Source: Aeromonas veronii bv. veronii
GTDB lineage: Bacteria > Pseudomonadota > Gammaproteobacteria > Enterobacterales > Aeromonadaceae
DNA length: 64,000 bases
Direction of reading: 5' to 3'
NCBI RefSeq assembly: GCF_000820225.1
Contig: NZ_CDDK01000018.1
Span: 124,001-188,000 of the forward strand
In this document: positions 15,768-23,049 of the stretch, in pieces
Layout: each line of letters begins with the position of its first letter
Numbering within the stretch: the stretch's first letter is position 1
The notes under the pieces: generated by a model
What the model saw: only the letters and a program-made list of their open reading frames with translations
What the model was told of the DNA's origin: nothing
The model's database searches: none
Position numbers and translations under genes: made by a program

Positions 15768-16691
15768 TCAAATCATTTCATCGGGTTGGGCGGTATTGAC
15801 CCGGCGGCCTATGTCTCTCAGCCGGGCCAGCTGATCGGCAAGACCGGGCCCCTCATCCAGGCTGGTGACAAAGTTCCAGAGGTAGGTCATCACAGCATAG
15901 ACATGGCCTGCCGAGACCTGGGGCTGGGCCATCAGCATGGTGATGGCCAGCAGGAACAGCAGGGAGGCGCTGATGCCGACCGCCAGAAAGGCGAGTGCCT
16001 CCCGATCCGAAATCCTGATGCGGAGCCAGGCCAGCGCGCGGTAGTGGCGGGAGAGGCTGGCTGATTGGGCATGGGTGACCAGTTTGACCTCGTGTTCCAG
16101 CCGATCGTTGAGCCGCTCGTGCAGCAGCTGGTTCTTGCGCGAAAAGCCGGGCAGCAGCAGGCCGAACAGCAGCAATATCCCCATGCAGGCGATGCCGACC
16201 CAGAACTCGATCACCATCAGCATCACGGCCGCCCCGACGATGGAGATCAGGCTGGTGGCCAGGATCGGGATATGTTTCTCGAAGAAGTCGACAAACTCCC
16301 GCGCCAGGGTGACCCGCGCCACTATGGTAGATTGCCCCTCCTGCTGCTGGCGCTGGGTCAGGATCACCGGCACCGCCAGTGCCGCATAGATATGGGTAAA
16401 GGTGCGGGTATCGACTGCCCGGCGCAGGGCGCCGATGAGCCAGAACAGCAGTACGATGAGGGCGTAGCTTGAGGCCTGCAGCCACTGGCCCTTGACGATG
16501 GCGTCGATGGCAAAGCCGGCGAACAGGGGATAGACCACCAGCAGGATGTTTTCGAGGGCCACCAGCGAGAAGGTGCCCGCCAGCTTGAGGGGATTGGCCC
16601 GCGCAATCGCCCCCAGCGAACGACCGACCGAGTGTGGCAACGGCGTGGCCTGCTCGTCGCAACTGGCTGCCGAAGTGGTTGGTGTTGTCAT
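15768..16691 (-). CDS. Stand-alone ABC-transporter six-transmembrane-domain protein
   Basis: A 307-residue membrane protein matching the ABC-exporter six-helix domain (ABC_membrane_3-like), with no nucleotide-binding domain: there is no Walker A or LSGGQ and the frame ends soon after the last helix. Hydrophobic segments fall at about 38-60, 72-92, 140-165, 168-185, 228-250 and 255-275. The cytoplasmic loop LLPGFSRKNQLLHERLNDRLEHEV is typical of exporters. AGGAGATAACCC precedes the ATG. It is first in an operon with the FAD oxidase and divergent from tetR across two palindromes. Whether a separate ATPase partners with it is unknown; none is nearby. Confidence 0.85.
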   Translation of the reverse strand: MTTPTTSAASCDEQATPLPHSVGRSLGAIARANPLKLAGTFSLVALENILLVVYPLFAGFAIDAIVKGQWLQASSYALIVLLFWLIGALRRAVDTRTFTHIYAALAVPVILTQRQQQEGQSTIVARVTLAREFVDFFEKHIPILATSLISIVGAAVMLMVIEFWVGIACMGILLLFGLLLPGFSRKNQLLHERLNDRLEHEVKLVTHAQSASLSRHYRALAWLRIRISDREALAFLAVGISASLLFLLAITMLMAQPQVSAGHVYAVMTYLWNFVTSLDEGPGLADQLARLRDIGRRVNTAQPDEMI

Positions 16692-16723
16692 GGGTTATCT
16701 CCTAAGATGTCGGAAACGCTAAT

Positions 16724-16741
16724 TTTGAGCGAGTGCTCAAA
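16724..16741. promoter_or_regulatory. TetR-type operator 1
   Basis: TTTGAGCGAGTGCTCAAA, a 7-4-7 perfect inverted repeat 33 bases upstream of the ABC-domain gene, in the divergent region. Its arms are identical to those of operator 2. Confidence 0.75.
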
Positions 16742-16746
16742 GTTTG

Positions 16747-16764
16747 TTTGAGCGACTGCTCAAA
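16747..16764. promoter_or_regulatory. TetR-type operator 2
   Basis: TTTGAGCGACTGCTCAAA, a second 7-4-7 palindrome, 23 bases centre to centre from the first, so about two helical turns apart on one face. It is 35 bases upstream of the tetR start. It suits autoregulation plus control of the divergent operon. Confidence 0.75.
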
Positions 16765-16798
16765 GTCAAGCAGAACGATGGATATTGCAGGAGGTCAG

Positions 16799-17392
16799 AT
16801 GGCACGCCCATCAGCAGAACAGCGCAAAGAGATGATCATCGAGGCCGTACTGGCCCTGTTTCGAGAGAAGGGGATGGCGGCATCGTCAACCCGTGATATT
16901 GCCGAGCGCACCGGTCTGGCGCGCAGTCACGTCTACCACTATTTCAAGGATTGGAAGGAGCTCTGCCTCTGCGCCGTGGAGCGTTTCACCTATCAGGAGA
17001 TCGCCGAGCAGCGGGAGTGGCTGTTACCGCTGCCGGCCCGCGAAGCGTTGCCGCTCTTTGTGCGGGACAACCTGCCGACCAGTCAGGATGCCTCCTGGGC
17101 CATCTATCTGGATGCCTGGAACGAGTCACTGCGCGACCCGGTATTTGCCGAGAGCTACCGCAAAATCATTCTGGCGTGGCGCGAGGTGCTGGAGCAGATC
17201 CTGCAAAAGGGGATCGACAGCGGCGAGTTTGTGGCGGACGATGCCCGGCGACTGGCGCGTCAGATCACCGCCCTCATCAACGGCTATGCCGATGACCTGA
17301 TTCTGGAGCCGACCCCCGAGACGGTCGAGGCCACTTATCAAGAGATCATGCTGGTGGTGAATCAGCTGGTCTTGCCCCCGGTCCACTCATAG
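16799..17392 (+). CDS. TetR/AcrR-family transcriptional regulator
   Basis: A 197-residue TetR repressor. The N-terminal HTH (about 10-55) includes IIEAVLALFREKG, TRDIAERTGLARSHVYHYF and KDWKELCL. The C-terminal ligand domain is helical, with DAWNESLRDPVFAESYRK. The start at 16799 follows AGGAGGTCAG; an upstream in-frame ATG lies inside the operator region and was rejected. It is divergent from the ABC-domain/FAD-oxidase operon with two palindromes between, so it very likely represses itself and that operon. Ligand unknown; an amine or amino-acid-like substrate of the oxidase is a reasonable guess. Confidence 0.93.
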   Translation: MARPSAEQRKEMIIEAVLALFREKGMAASSTRDIAERTGLARSHVYHYFKDWKELCLCAVERFTYQEIAEQREWLLPLPAREALPLFVRDNLPTSQDASWAIYLDAWNESLRDPVFAESYRKIILAWREVLEQILQKGIDSGEFVADDARRLARQITALINGYADDLILEPTPETVEATYQEIMLVVNQLVLPPVHS

Positions 17393-17412
17393 CGGCGCAG
17401 GCAAAAAAGGGT

Positions 17413-17449
17413 GGGGAGGCATGCCAGCGTGGGACCTCCCCCGGTTTTG
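17413..17449 (+). terminator. Probable tetR terminator
   Basis: GGGGAGG and CCTCCCC pair over a 15-base loop, followed by a GGTTTTG tail, shortly after the tetR stop. Confidence 0.5.
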
Positions 17450-17499
17450 TTGGCCATCTGCCGGGCGCGCGATGGTCAGATACCAGGGAGCGGTTGTTG

Positions 17500-18726
17500 A
17501 TGTCGATTACCCATTTGTCACTGCAAGATGCCCGTCATCTGCAACTGGCGGCGCAAGGGCTGCTCGCCCCCCGTCGCAGCAAGGCGACCCCGGCCGATCT
17601 GCTGGCTACCATCCGCCGCATGGCGCTGCTTCAGATCGATACCATCTCGGTGGTAGCGCGCAGCCCCTATCTGGTGCTCTTTAGCCGCCTTGGCCAGTAT
17701 GAACCTCGCTGGCTGGAGCAGTTGCTGGCCGACGGCGAGATCTTCGAATATTGGGCCCACGAGGCCTGCTTTGTGCCCCGCGAAGATTACCGATTGCTGC
17801 GCCACCGGATGCTCGACCCCGTCGCCATGGGCTGGAAGTTTTCAGCCAACTGGCTTGCCACCCATCAGCAGGAGATCGACTTGCTTATCGAGCGCATTCG
17901 CCAGCACGGCCCGGTGCGGGCAGCCGACTTTGAACGCACAACCGGCAAGGGGAACGGCTGGTGGGACTGGAAACCGGAGAAGCGCCATCTGGAGGTATTG
18001 TTTACCACCGGTCAGCTGATGGTGCGGGAGCGGCGCAACTTTCAGCGGGTCTATGACCTGGCCGAGCGGGTCATCCCCGAGTGGCGTGACGAGCGGGATC
18101 TGCCGAGCGTCGAGCAGGCGCAGCGGGATATGGTGTGCGCTAGTTGCCGGGCATTGGGGCTGATCAAAACTGGCTGGGTCGCTGACTACTATCGGCTGCG
18201 GCGCGGCAAATATGACGCCCTGCTCCATCAGCTGGCGGACGAGGGGGAGCTGCTGCCGGTACGTGTCGAGGGATGGCAGCACGGCGCCTTTGTGCATGCC
18301 TCGCTGGCTGATGAGCTGGTGCAGGCAGAGGAAGGCCGTCTCAAGGCAACCCATACTACCGCCTTGTCGCCGTTCGACCCGCTGGTGTGGGATCGCAAAC
18401 GGGCCAGTGAATTGTTCAATTTTGACTATCGCATCGAGTGCTATACCCCGGCCCCCAAGCGTCAGTACGGTTACTTCGTGTTGCCCTTGCTGCATCGTGG
18501 CAAGCTGGTGGGCAGGATGGATGCCAAGGCCCATCGCCAGCAGGGGATCTTCGAGATCAAGAGCCTCTATCTGGAAGCTGGTGTGAGAGTGACCCGCACG
18601 CTTGCACAGGATCTGGCGAAAGCCCTGCAAAAGCTGGCTGACTGGCACCAGACGCCGCAGCTTCGTTATGGTGCCATTCCGGCCAATTTGCTGGCGTTGT
18701 GGCATGAAAGCGCCCCTGCAAAGTGA
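17500..18726 (+). CDS. YcaQ/AlkX-type winged-helix DNA glycosylase
   Basis: A 408-residue protein of the HTH_42 family (YcaQ, AlkX), which unhooks interstrand DNA crosslinks and removes bulky alkyl bases. Three winged-helix modules are expected. The catalytic loop LLQIDTISVVARSPYLVL carries Q-x-D, the AlkX signature, not the Q-x-Q of AlkZ proteins that act in natural-product self-resistance. FEYWAHEACFVP and the late FDPLVWDRKRASELFNFDYRIE block are family marks. ATG at 17500 is preceded by CAGGGAGCG; two TTG codons just before are less likely. It is monocistronic. Crosslink repair is inferred from family and motif. Confidence 0.9.
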   Translation: MSITHLSLQDARHLQLAAQGLLAPRRSKATPADLLATIRRMALLQIDTISVVARSPYLVLFSRLGQYEPRWLEQLLADGEIFEYWAHEACFVPREDYRLLRHRMLDPVAMGWKFSANWLATHQQEIDLLIERIRQHGPVRAADFERTTGKGNGWWDWKPEKRHLEVLFTTGQLMVRERRNFQRVYDLAERVIPEWRDERDLPSVEQAQRDMVCASCRALGLIKTGWVADYYRLRRGKYDALLHQLADEGELLPVRVEGWQHGAFVHASLADELVQAEEGRLKATHTTALSPFDPLVWDRKRASELFNFDYRIECYTPAPKRQYGYFVLPLLHRGKLVGRMDAKAHRQQGIFEIKSLYLEAGVRVTRTLAQDLAKALQKLADWHQTPQLRYGAIPANLLALWHESAPAK

Positions 18727-18781
18727 GCTCTATCCCTTCTGGGCTAAGCTGCAAGAGGGATAAACAGTCCGGGAGCGGGAG

Positions 18782-19567
18782 ATGAGACGAGTGGCAACAT
18801 GGTGGGCGGGATTGGCGATGGCCATCTTGTCCCCCGCGCTATGGGGGAAAGAGCCGCCAGTGAAGATCTGTCTGGGGGAGGGCAACGAGTGGGCCCCCTT
18901 TACCTACTGGGAGCGCAAGGACGGGGTGCCCGATACCAGCCGCCTGACAGGTTCGGCGACGACGCTGGTGCTCGATGCCCTGCAACAGAGCGGGCTCTCG
19001 CACCAGATCCGCTATCTGCCTTGGGCGCGGGTGCAGCAGGAGCTGGCGGATTATCGCCAGAATGGTCTGTGCGAGCTGACCTGGGATGCCAGCTACAAGC
19101 CGGAGCGGGCCGAGTTTGCCTTCTACAGCGTTCCCCTCTATTACACCCACCTCGGTTTCTTCTATCTCAAGCGCCGCTACCCTGAACCGCCAGATCTGCA
19201 GACGGTCAATCGTTCCCGGGTGTGCGGGGTGATTGGCTACAACTACACCCCCTACGGGCTTGCGCAGGAGCCACGCCGGGTCAAACAGTTGCAGCAGGCG
19301 CTCGATATGCTGGAACGGGATCGCTGCGACTTTCTGCCGAGCGAAATCGAACCTATGGTGGCAGGCATCAGCCTTGGCATCTACCGCAGCGAGAGCGGGT
19401 TGCTCAATCTCGCCCTGCCCAGCCGCAAGGGATTCTATCTGCTGGTGAGCAAGGGCTCCCCCCGCGGTCACCAGCTGGTGAACATCCTCAATCAGTCGCT
19501 GGTGGCATTTCAGGAAGGGGGGCATACGGATGAGGTGATGCGCCGCTTCTTGCCACCGATGGAGTAA
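18782..19567 (+). CDS. Periplasmic solute-binding protein, family 3 (amino-acid type)
   Basis: A 261-residue protein with a signal peptide (MRRVATWWAGLAMAILSPALWG). A bacterial family-3 solute-binding fold follows: VKICLGEGNEWAPFTYWE at the start of the domain, LVLDALQQSGLSHQIRYLPWARV, FAFYSVPLYYTHLGFFYLKRR, and the C-terminal HQLVNILNQSLVAFQ. The size is normal. No permease or ATPase gene accompanies it, so it may be an orphan binding protein or serve a transporter elsewhere; such orphans are common in Aeromonas and Vibrio. The ligand is unknown. It ends at a strong bidirectional terminator. Confidence 0.85.
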   Translation: MRRVATWWAGLAMAILSPALWGKEPPVKICLGEGNEWAPFTYWERKDGVPDTSRLTGSATTLVLDALQQSGLSHQIRYLPWARVQQELADYRQNGLCELTWDASYKPERAEFAFYSVPLYYTHLGFFYLKRRYPEPPDLQTVNRSRVCGVIGYNYTPYGLAQEPRRVKQLQQALDMLERDRCDFLPSEIEPMVAGISLGIYRSESGLLNLALPSRKGFYLLVSKGSPRGHQLVNILNQSLVAFQEGGHTDEVMRRFLPPME

Positions 19568-19607
19568 TAGCGAAGGGTTGCTGTCATTCAGGGGGAGCAG
19601 ATAAACA

Positions 19608-19641
19608 GAGGGCCAGCCGGTGCAAACCGGCTGGCCCTTTT
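19608..19641. terminator. Bidirectional terminator
   Basis: A perfect 12-base stem, GGGCCAGCCGGT with ACCGGCTGGCCC, a GCAA loop and a TTTTC tail, between the convergent binding-protein and M20 peptidase genes. Confidence 0.85.
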
Positions 19642-19656
19642 CTACGTGAGAGCTTG

Positions 19657-20781
19657 TCAGGCTGCCAGACGGGTCAGTACCTTCACCAGCAGCTCGATGC
19701 GCGGGGCAATGCTGGCCAGATCCAGATACTCCTCGTCACTGTGGAAACCGGCACCGATAGGGCCCAGACCATCCAGAGTGGGGATGCCGAGGGCGGCGGT
19801 CAGGTTGGCATCGGAGCCGCCCCCCACCTCCTGCCAGCTGATTGGCAGTCCCAGTTCGGCGCCACACTCCTCCACCAGCTGTATCAGTGCCTGGGTGCCC
19901 TCTGACGGCACCATGGCCGGTTTGTGGGCCTCGCGGGTCAGCTGGATGGTGACACCGTCCAGATGGGGCCGCTCGGCCAGGGTCAGCAGATGATCGTTGA
20001 TCTGGTGGTACTCCTGATTGTCCCAGAAACGGACATCCACCACGGCGCTGGCATGTGCCGGCACTATGTTGGCGCCGTTGCCCCCCTCGACAATGCCGAT
20101 GTTGAGGGTGGTGCCGCTCTCGAAGTTGGTCAGGGCGTTGATGGCCAGGATCCAGTGGCCCAGCTCGGTGATGGCGCTGCGCCCCTTCTGCGGTTCGTTG
20201 CCCGCGTGAGCCGCCTTGCCGGTGAAGTCGATGCGATAACGGGCCATCCCCTTGCGCGCCTTGACCAGCGAGCCATCGGCGCGGGCCGCTTCGGCCACCA
20301 GCACCTGTTTTGCCTGTTTGGCCACCGTTGCCAGCCAGTCGCTGGAGTGCAGGGAGCCAATCTCCTCGTCCGGGTTCATGCAGACGCAGATGCTCAGGCG
20401 ATCGCGCACCTCGCGGGGCAGTTCACGCAGGGCATAGACGATGTTGAGCAGGCCGGATTTCATGTCGGAGACACCGGGGCCGTAAGCGCGCTCACCATCG
20501 ATGCTCATTGGGCGGGCGGCGGCGGTGCCGAGGGGGAAGACGGTATCCATATGGCCGATCAGCATTACATCGATCTGCGCCGCATCAGGCTGGTTGCGGA
20601 TCTCCAGCCCCACCCCGGCGGCGCCACAGTCGACCCGCTTGATCTGCCAGCCGCCCATGGCCTCATATTTGGCAGCCATCAGGTCGGCCACTGCCGCAAT
20701 GCCCGGCTGGTGGAGGGATCCGCAATCCAGATTGATCAGCGGGGCCAGTTCGGCCAGATATTGATCCAGAGAAAAAGTCAT
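19657..20781 (-). CDS. M20-family metallopeptidase (carboxypeptidase G2-like)
   Basis: A 374-residue cytoplasmic dizinc peptidase of family M20. The metal and catalytic motifs are complete: IGHMDTVFP (His ligand and Asp), GVSDMKSG (bridging Asp), NPDEEIGS (general base Glu and ligand), and the late FHSDEEYLDL (His). The dimerisation lid is RKGMARYRIDFTGKAAHAG. It resembles glutamate carboxypeptidase or ArgE/DapE-like amidohydrolases. The start MTFSLDQYL was chosen over one four codons upstream. It follows yjiG by 25 bases and is the last gene of a yjiH-yjiG-peptidase operon, recalling the E. coli iadA-yjiG-yjiH locus. Substrate: probably an acylated amino acid or dipeptide. Confidence 0.88.
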   Translation of the reverse strand: MTFSLDQYLAELAPLINLDCGSLHQPGIAAVADLMAAKYEAMGGWQIKRVDCGAAGVGLEIRNQPDAAQIDVMLIGHMDTVFPLGTAAARPMSIDGERAYGPGVSDMKSGLLNIVYALRELPREVRDRLSICVCMNPDEEIGSLHSSDWLATVAKQAKQVLVAEAARADGSLVKARKGMARYRIDFTGKAAHAGNEPQKGRSAITELGHWILAINALTNFESGTTLNIGIVEGGNGANIVPAHASAVVDVRFWDNQEYHQINDHLLTLAERPHLDGVTIQLTREAHKPAMVPSEGTQALIQLVEECGAELGLPISWQEVGGGSDANLTAALGIPTLDGLGPIGAGFHSDEEYLDLASIAPRIELLVKVLTRLAA

Positions 20782-20806
20782 TGCTTGCTCCACTATCAGG
20801 TTCGGG

Positions 20807-21274
20807 TCAGAGAAGGATGTTCATCACCAGCATGGCGCCGAAGGCGTTGAGTACCGAGATGGCGACCATGATGGGGATGTAACGCCCTTCGGTGCCGATA
20901 CAGCCGAGGATGCGGCCCATGTACTGCACCTGGGAGCCCATCAGGTAGATGGCTGGCGCCAGAATGGCGATGTGAGTGCCGTTGAGGATCCCCTGATCGA
21001 ACAGGGTGATGACCACACCGACTGCACCGCCCATCGACATCCAGGCGCCGATCAGCACGGCTGCCGCCTCACCGGGCAACCCGAAGATGGCCATGACGGG
21101 GGAGAAGATGGCGCCCATAGCATCCAGCGCGCCGGTGATCTGCAGCGCCTTGATGATGACGAAGGCCATCAGTACGTTGGGTACGGTGGAGGTGGTGGCG
21201 ATGACCCAGCCCTTCTTGGCCCCTTCGACGAAGATATCGGTGACGATGGGTTTCTTGATGTTGGCCTGGCTCAT
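20807..21274 (-). CDS. yjiG: YjiG-family membrane protein (SpmB-like, Gate domain)
   Basis: A 155-residue inner-membrane protein with four or five hydrophobic segments. The motif VEGAKKGWVIATTSTVPNVL and the repeat of glycine-rich turns (GAWMSMGGAVGV) match YjiG/SpmB nucleoside-recognition (Gate) proteins. Its start overlaps the stop of yjiH by four bases. YjiG and YjiH are thought to work as a pair. With a peptidase in the same operon, a role in moving a peptide-like or acyl-amino-acid substrate is inferred from context only. Confidence 0.85.
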   Translation of the reverse strand: MSQANIKKPIVTDIFVEGAKKGWVIATTSTVPNVLMAFVIIKALQITGALDAMGAIFSPVMAIFGLPGEAAAVLIGAWMSMGGAVGVVITLFDQGILNGTHIAILAPAIYLMGSQVQYMGRILGCIGTEGRYIPIMVAISVLNAFGAMLVMNILL

Positions 21275-21999
21275 TTGGCTTGCTCCTGAGTGTTGAGAGT
21301 CTGCTGGGTGTTGTTATCGGTCTGCTTGCCTTCGCTCATATTGAGGTAGACCCGGAACAGGTTGGCCCCGACAAATTTGAAGGCGAACATCACGATGACA
21401 GCCAGACCGATGGAGGAGCTGACCGCCGGGCTGCCATCTGCCAGCGTCAGGGTGAACAGTACGGCGCCGGAGGAGAAGAAGTTGACGATGGTGGCACCTG
21501 CGGAGAACTGGAACATGGTGAACACGTCGGTTTCACGCTTGGTGATGAGCCCTTCATCCTTGAGCTGACGAGTCATGGCGGCACCGGCATCGGTACTCTG
21601 CAGGGAGGCGATCAGTGCCAGACCTGTATTGCCCGGGATCCCCATCAGCGGACGCAGCAGCGGGGTCAGTAACTTGCGGGCCGCTTCCAGCGCGCCGTAG
21701 TGTTCCAGCACATTGATCATACCGAGAGCAAACATCACGGTGGGGATCAGGGTCAGGGCGAACAGAAAGCCGTCTCTCGCCCCGTTGCCCCCTTTGCCGC
21801 GCATGTCGGTCATGGCGGTCTTGATGCCGTCACCATTCTCGCTGACGCTCTGGACCATGGTACCGAACGAACCGTTCAGCGTGGTGAAATCGAATACCCC
21901 GTACCACTCGCCGGATTGCAACAGTCCGGAGAAGAAGACCACGGCGAAGGCCAGTGCCAGGTAACTGCCTATGCTCACCGAGCGTGTTTTGTCTGTCAT
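21271..21999 (-). CDS. yjiH: YjiH-family membrane protein (Gate domain)
   Basis: A 242-residue inner-membrane protein with about six hydrophobic segments. The block GMINVLEHYGALEAARKLLTPLLRPLMGIPGNTGLALIASLQSTDAGAA, which I cite by residues about 93-140, is the Gate-domain hallmark. TKRETDVFTMFQFSAG follows. It starts the yjiH-yjiG-M20 operon, with GGAG about six bases before the ATG. A predicted FNR-activated promoter lies 31 bases upstream, and ArgR-like sequences overlap it. E. coli has the same pair beside iadA, an isoaspartyl dipeptidase. Confidence 0.87.
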   Translation of the reverse strand: MTDKTRSVSIGSYLALAFAVVFFSGLLQSGEWYGVFDFTTLNGSFGTMVQSVSENGDGIKTAMTDMRGKGGNGARDGFLFALTLIPTVMFALGMINVLEHYGALEAARKLLTPLLRPLMGIPGNTGLALIASLQSTDAGAAMTRQLKDEGLITKRETDVFTMFQFSAGATIVNFFSSGAVLFTLTLADGSPAVSSSIGLAVIVMFAFKFVGANLFRVYLNMSEGKQTDNNTQQTLNTQEQAK

Positions 22000-22013
22000 T
22001 AGCTAGCTCCATA

Positions 22014-22044
22014 TGAATAATTATTTAATCTGAATAATTATAAT
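22014..22044 (-). promoter_or_regulatory. ArgR-like boxes over the yjiH promoter start
   Basis: TGAATAATTATTTA (22014-22027) matches the ARG-box core TGAATwwwwATTCA with one mismatch. TGAATAATTATAAT (22031-22044) is a weaker copy that overlaps the -10. Their 17-base spacing is shorter than the usual 21, so only the first is a good candidate. Confidence 0.4.
22037..22042 (-). promoter_or_regulatory. -10 element of the yjiH promoter
   Basis: TATAAT on the minus strand. A start of transcription near 22030 is implied, giving a leader of about 31 bases and placing the FNR-like box centre at about -40. Confidence 0.6.
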
Positions 22045-22063
22045 TGATATGGATGTCACTAAA

Positions 22064-22077
22064 TTGATGGTGGTCAA
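22064..22077 (-). promoter_or_regulatory. FNR-like box upstream of yjiH
   Basis: On the minus strand TTGAC-CACC-ATCAA, one mismatch from TTGAT-N4-ATCAA. Its position relative to the TATAAT is that of a class II FNR-activated promoter. Confidence 0.6.
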
Positions 22078-22202
22078 AATGGTTTGCTACAAATGACGAA
22101 TGTATTGGGGTTATGTGACTGTGATCGCCATATGATTGGACGATAATCTGGTTTTTATCGAATTGTTTGAGTGAATAAAAAGCAGGGGCGGGATAGCGGG
22201 GC

Positions 22203-22231
22203 AAAAAAAAACCGGGCACGAGGCCCGGTTT
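22203..22231 (-). terminator. Rho-independent terminator of frdABCD
   Basis: On the minus strand AAACCGGGC, a five-base loop, GCCCGGTTT and a T-run. It follows the frdD stop after about 37 bases. Confidence 0.88.
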
Positions 22232-22233
22232 GC

Positions 22234-22261
22234 TCAATCAATCAATCAGTCAGTCAGTCAG
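22234..22261. repeat. Tetranucleotide repeat (TCAA)3(TCAG)4
   Basis: Seven perfect four-base units between the frdD stop and the frd terminator, hence in the 3' untranslated part of the frd mRNA. Confidence 0.9.
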
Positions 22262-22267
22262 ATGTGA

Positions 22268-22624
22268 TTACTGGAGTACCAGCACCATCAGCAAGCCGAC
22301 GCTAATGGCAGATACCAGGAAGGCAAAGCCATAGAACACATAGTGGTGCAGCTTGGTGGTGTGGATCCCCAGATCGTGCAGACCGTGGTAGATACGGTGC
22401 ATGCCGTGCCAGACTGGCAGGGCGATGATCACCAGCAGGATGCAGGCACCCCACCAGGAGCTGGCGAACGCGTGCACGCGGTCATAGCTCATGGTTTCCA
22501 CATCCATGATGCCCATGGGCACCAGCAGACCGGTGATGAGGACAATGACCGGCAGCAGCATGGCAACGACCATGCCACCCGCACCAAACAGACCCCAGTA
22601 AATTGGTTCGTCAGAACGTCTCAT
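22268..22624 (-). CDS. frdD: Fumarate reductase membrane anchor subunit D
   Basis: FrdD, 118 residues, with three transmembrane helices (about 15-40, 58-78, 95-118). MRRSDEPIYWGLFGAGG is the family start. With FrdC it anchors the FrdAB catalytic dimer to the inner membrane and forms the menaquinol site. It is last in frdABCD, ten bases after frdC, and is followed by the terminator. Confidence 0.95.
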   Translation of the reverse strand: MRRSDEPIYWGLFGAGGMVVAMLLPVIVLITGLLVPMGIMDVETMSYDRVHAFASSWWGACILLVIIALPVWHGMHRIYHGLHDLGIHTTKLHHYVFYGFAFLVSAISVGLLMVLVLQ

Positions 22625-22634
22625 TGTTTTCTCC

Positions 22635-23033
22635 TCAGGCCACGATGATCAGGACAAGCAGGGACACCACCGCCAGCGCCACATACTGGGCGAGAACGAT
22701 CGGCTTCTCCGGTACCAGGTCTTCACCACGGAAGATGCGCATGGCTTTCGGCGCCAGGGCGAACCAGGTTTTGGCATGGAACAGGCATGCCGCCAGAGCG
22801 ACGACATGGAACAGGATGGCGATCGGGCTTTGCAGGGATTCCAGCCAGCCGTTGAACGCTTCCTGACCCTGAACCAGGCGCATCAGGCCCCACATCAGCA
22901 CAACGGCGTAGATGGAGACGAAGATACTGGTGCCTTCACGGATCATGTAACCGGTGTAGAAGGCGTTCTTCAGCCACCAGTCTTTCTTCATTTCGCGGAC
23001 GTAAGGTTTACGTTTGCTATCAGTGTTGTTCAT
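22635..23033 (-). CDS. frdC: Fumarate reductase membrane anchor subunit C
   Basis: FrdC, 132 residues, with three transmembrane helices (about 28-50, 65-85, 110-131). The start SKRKPYVREMKKDWWLKN and the segment HVVALAACLFHAKTWFALAPKAM are typical of the quinol-fumarate reductase cytochrome-less anchor. It lies 16 bases after frdB and before frdD in the operon. Confidence 0.95.
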   Translation of the reverse strand: MNNTDSKRKPYVREMKKDWWLKNAFYTGYMIREGTSIFVSIYAVVLMWGLMRLVQGQEAFNGWLESLQSPIAILFHVVALAACLFHAKTWFALAPKAMRIFRGEDLVPEKPIVLAQYVALAVVSLLVLIIVA

Positions 23034-23049
23034 GGTCTCAATCCTGCTC

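Noticed and set aside
22121-22137. A possible second CRP site (TGTGACTGTGATCGCC) upstream of yjiH
   Set aside because: Only the left half fits the consensus; the right half reads TCGCC, and it is too far from the likely promoter to weigh.
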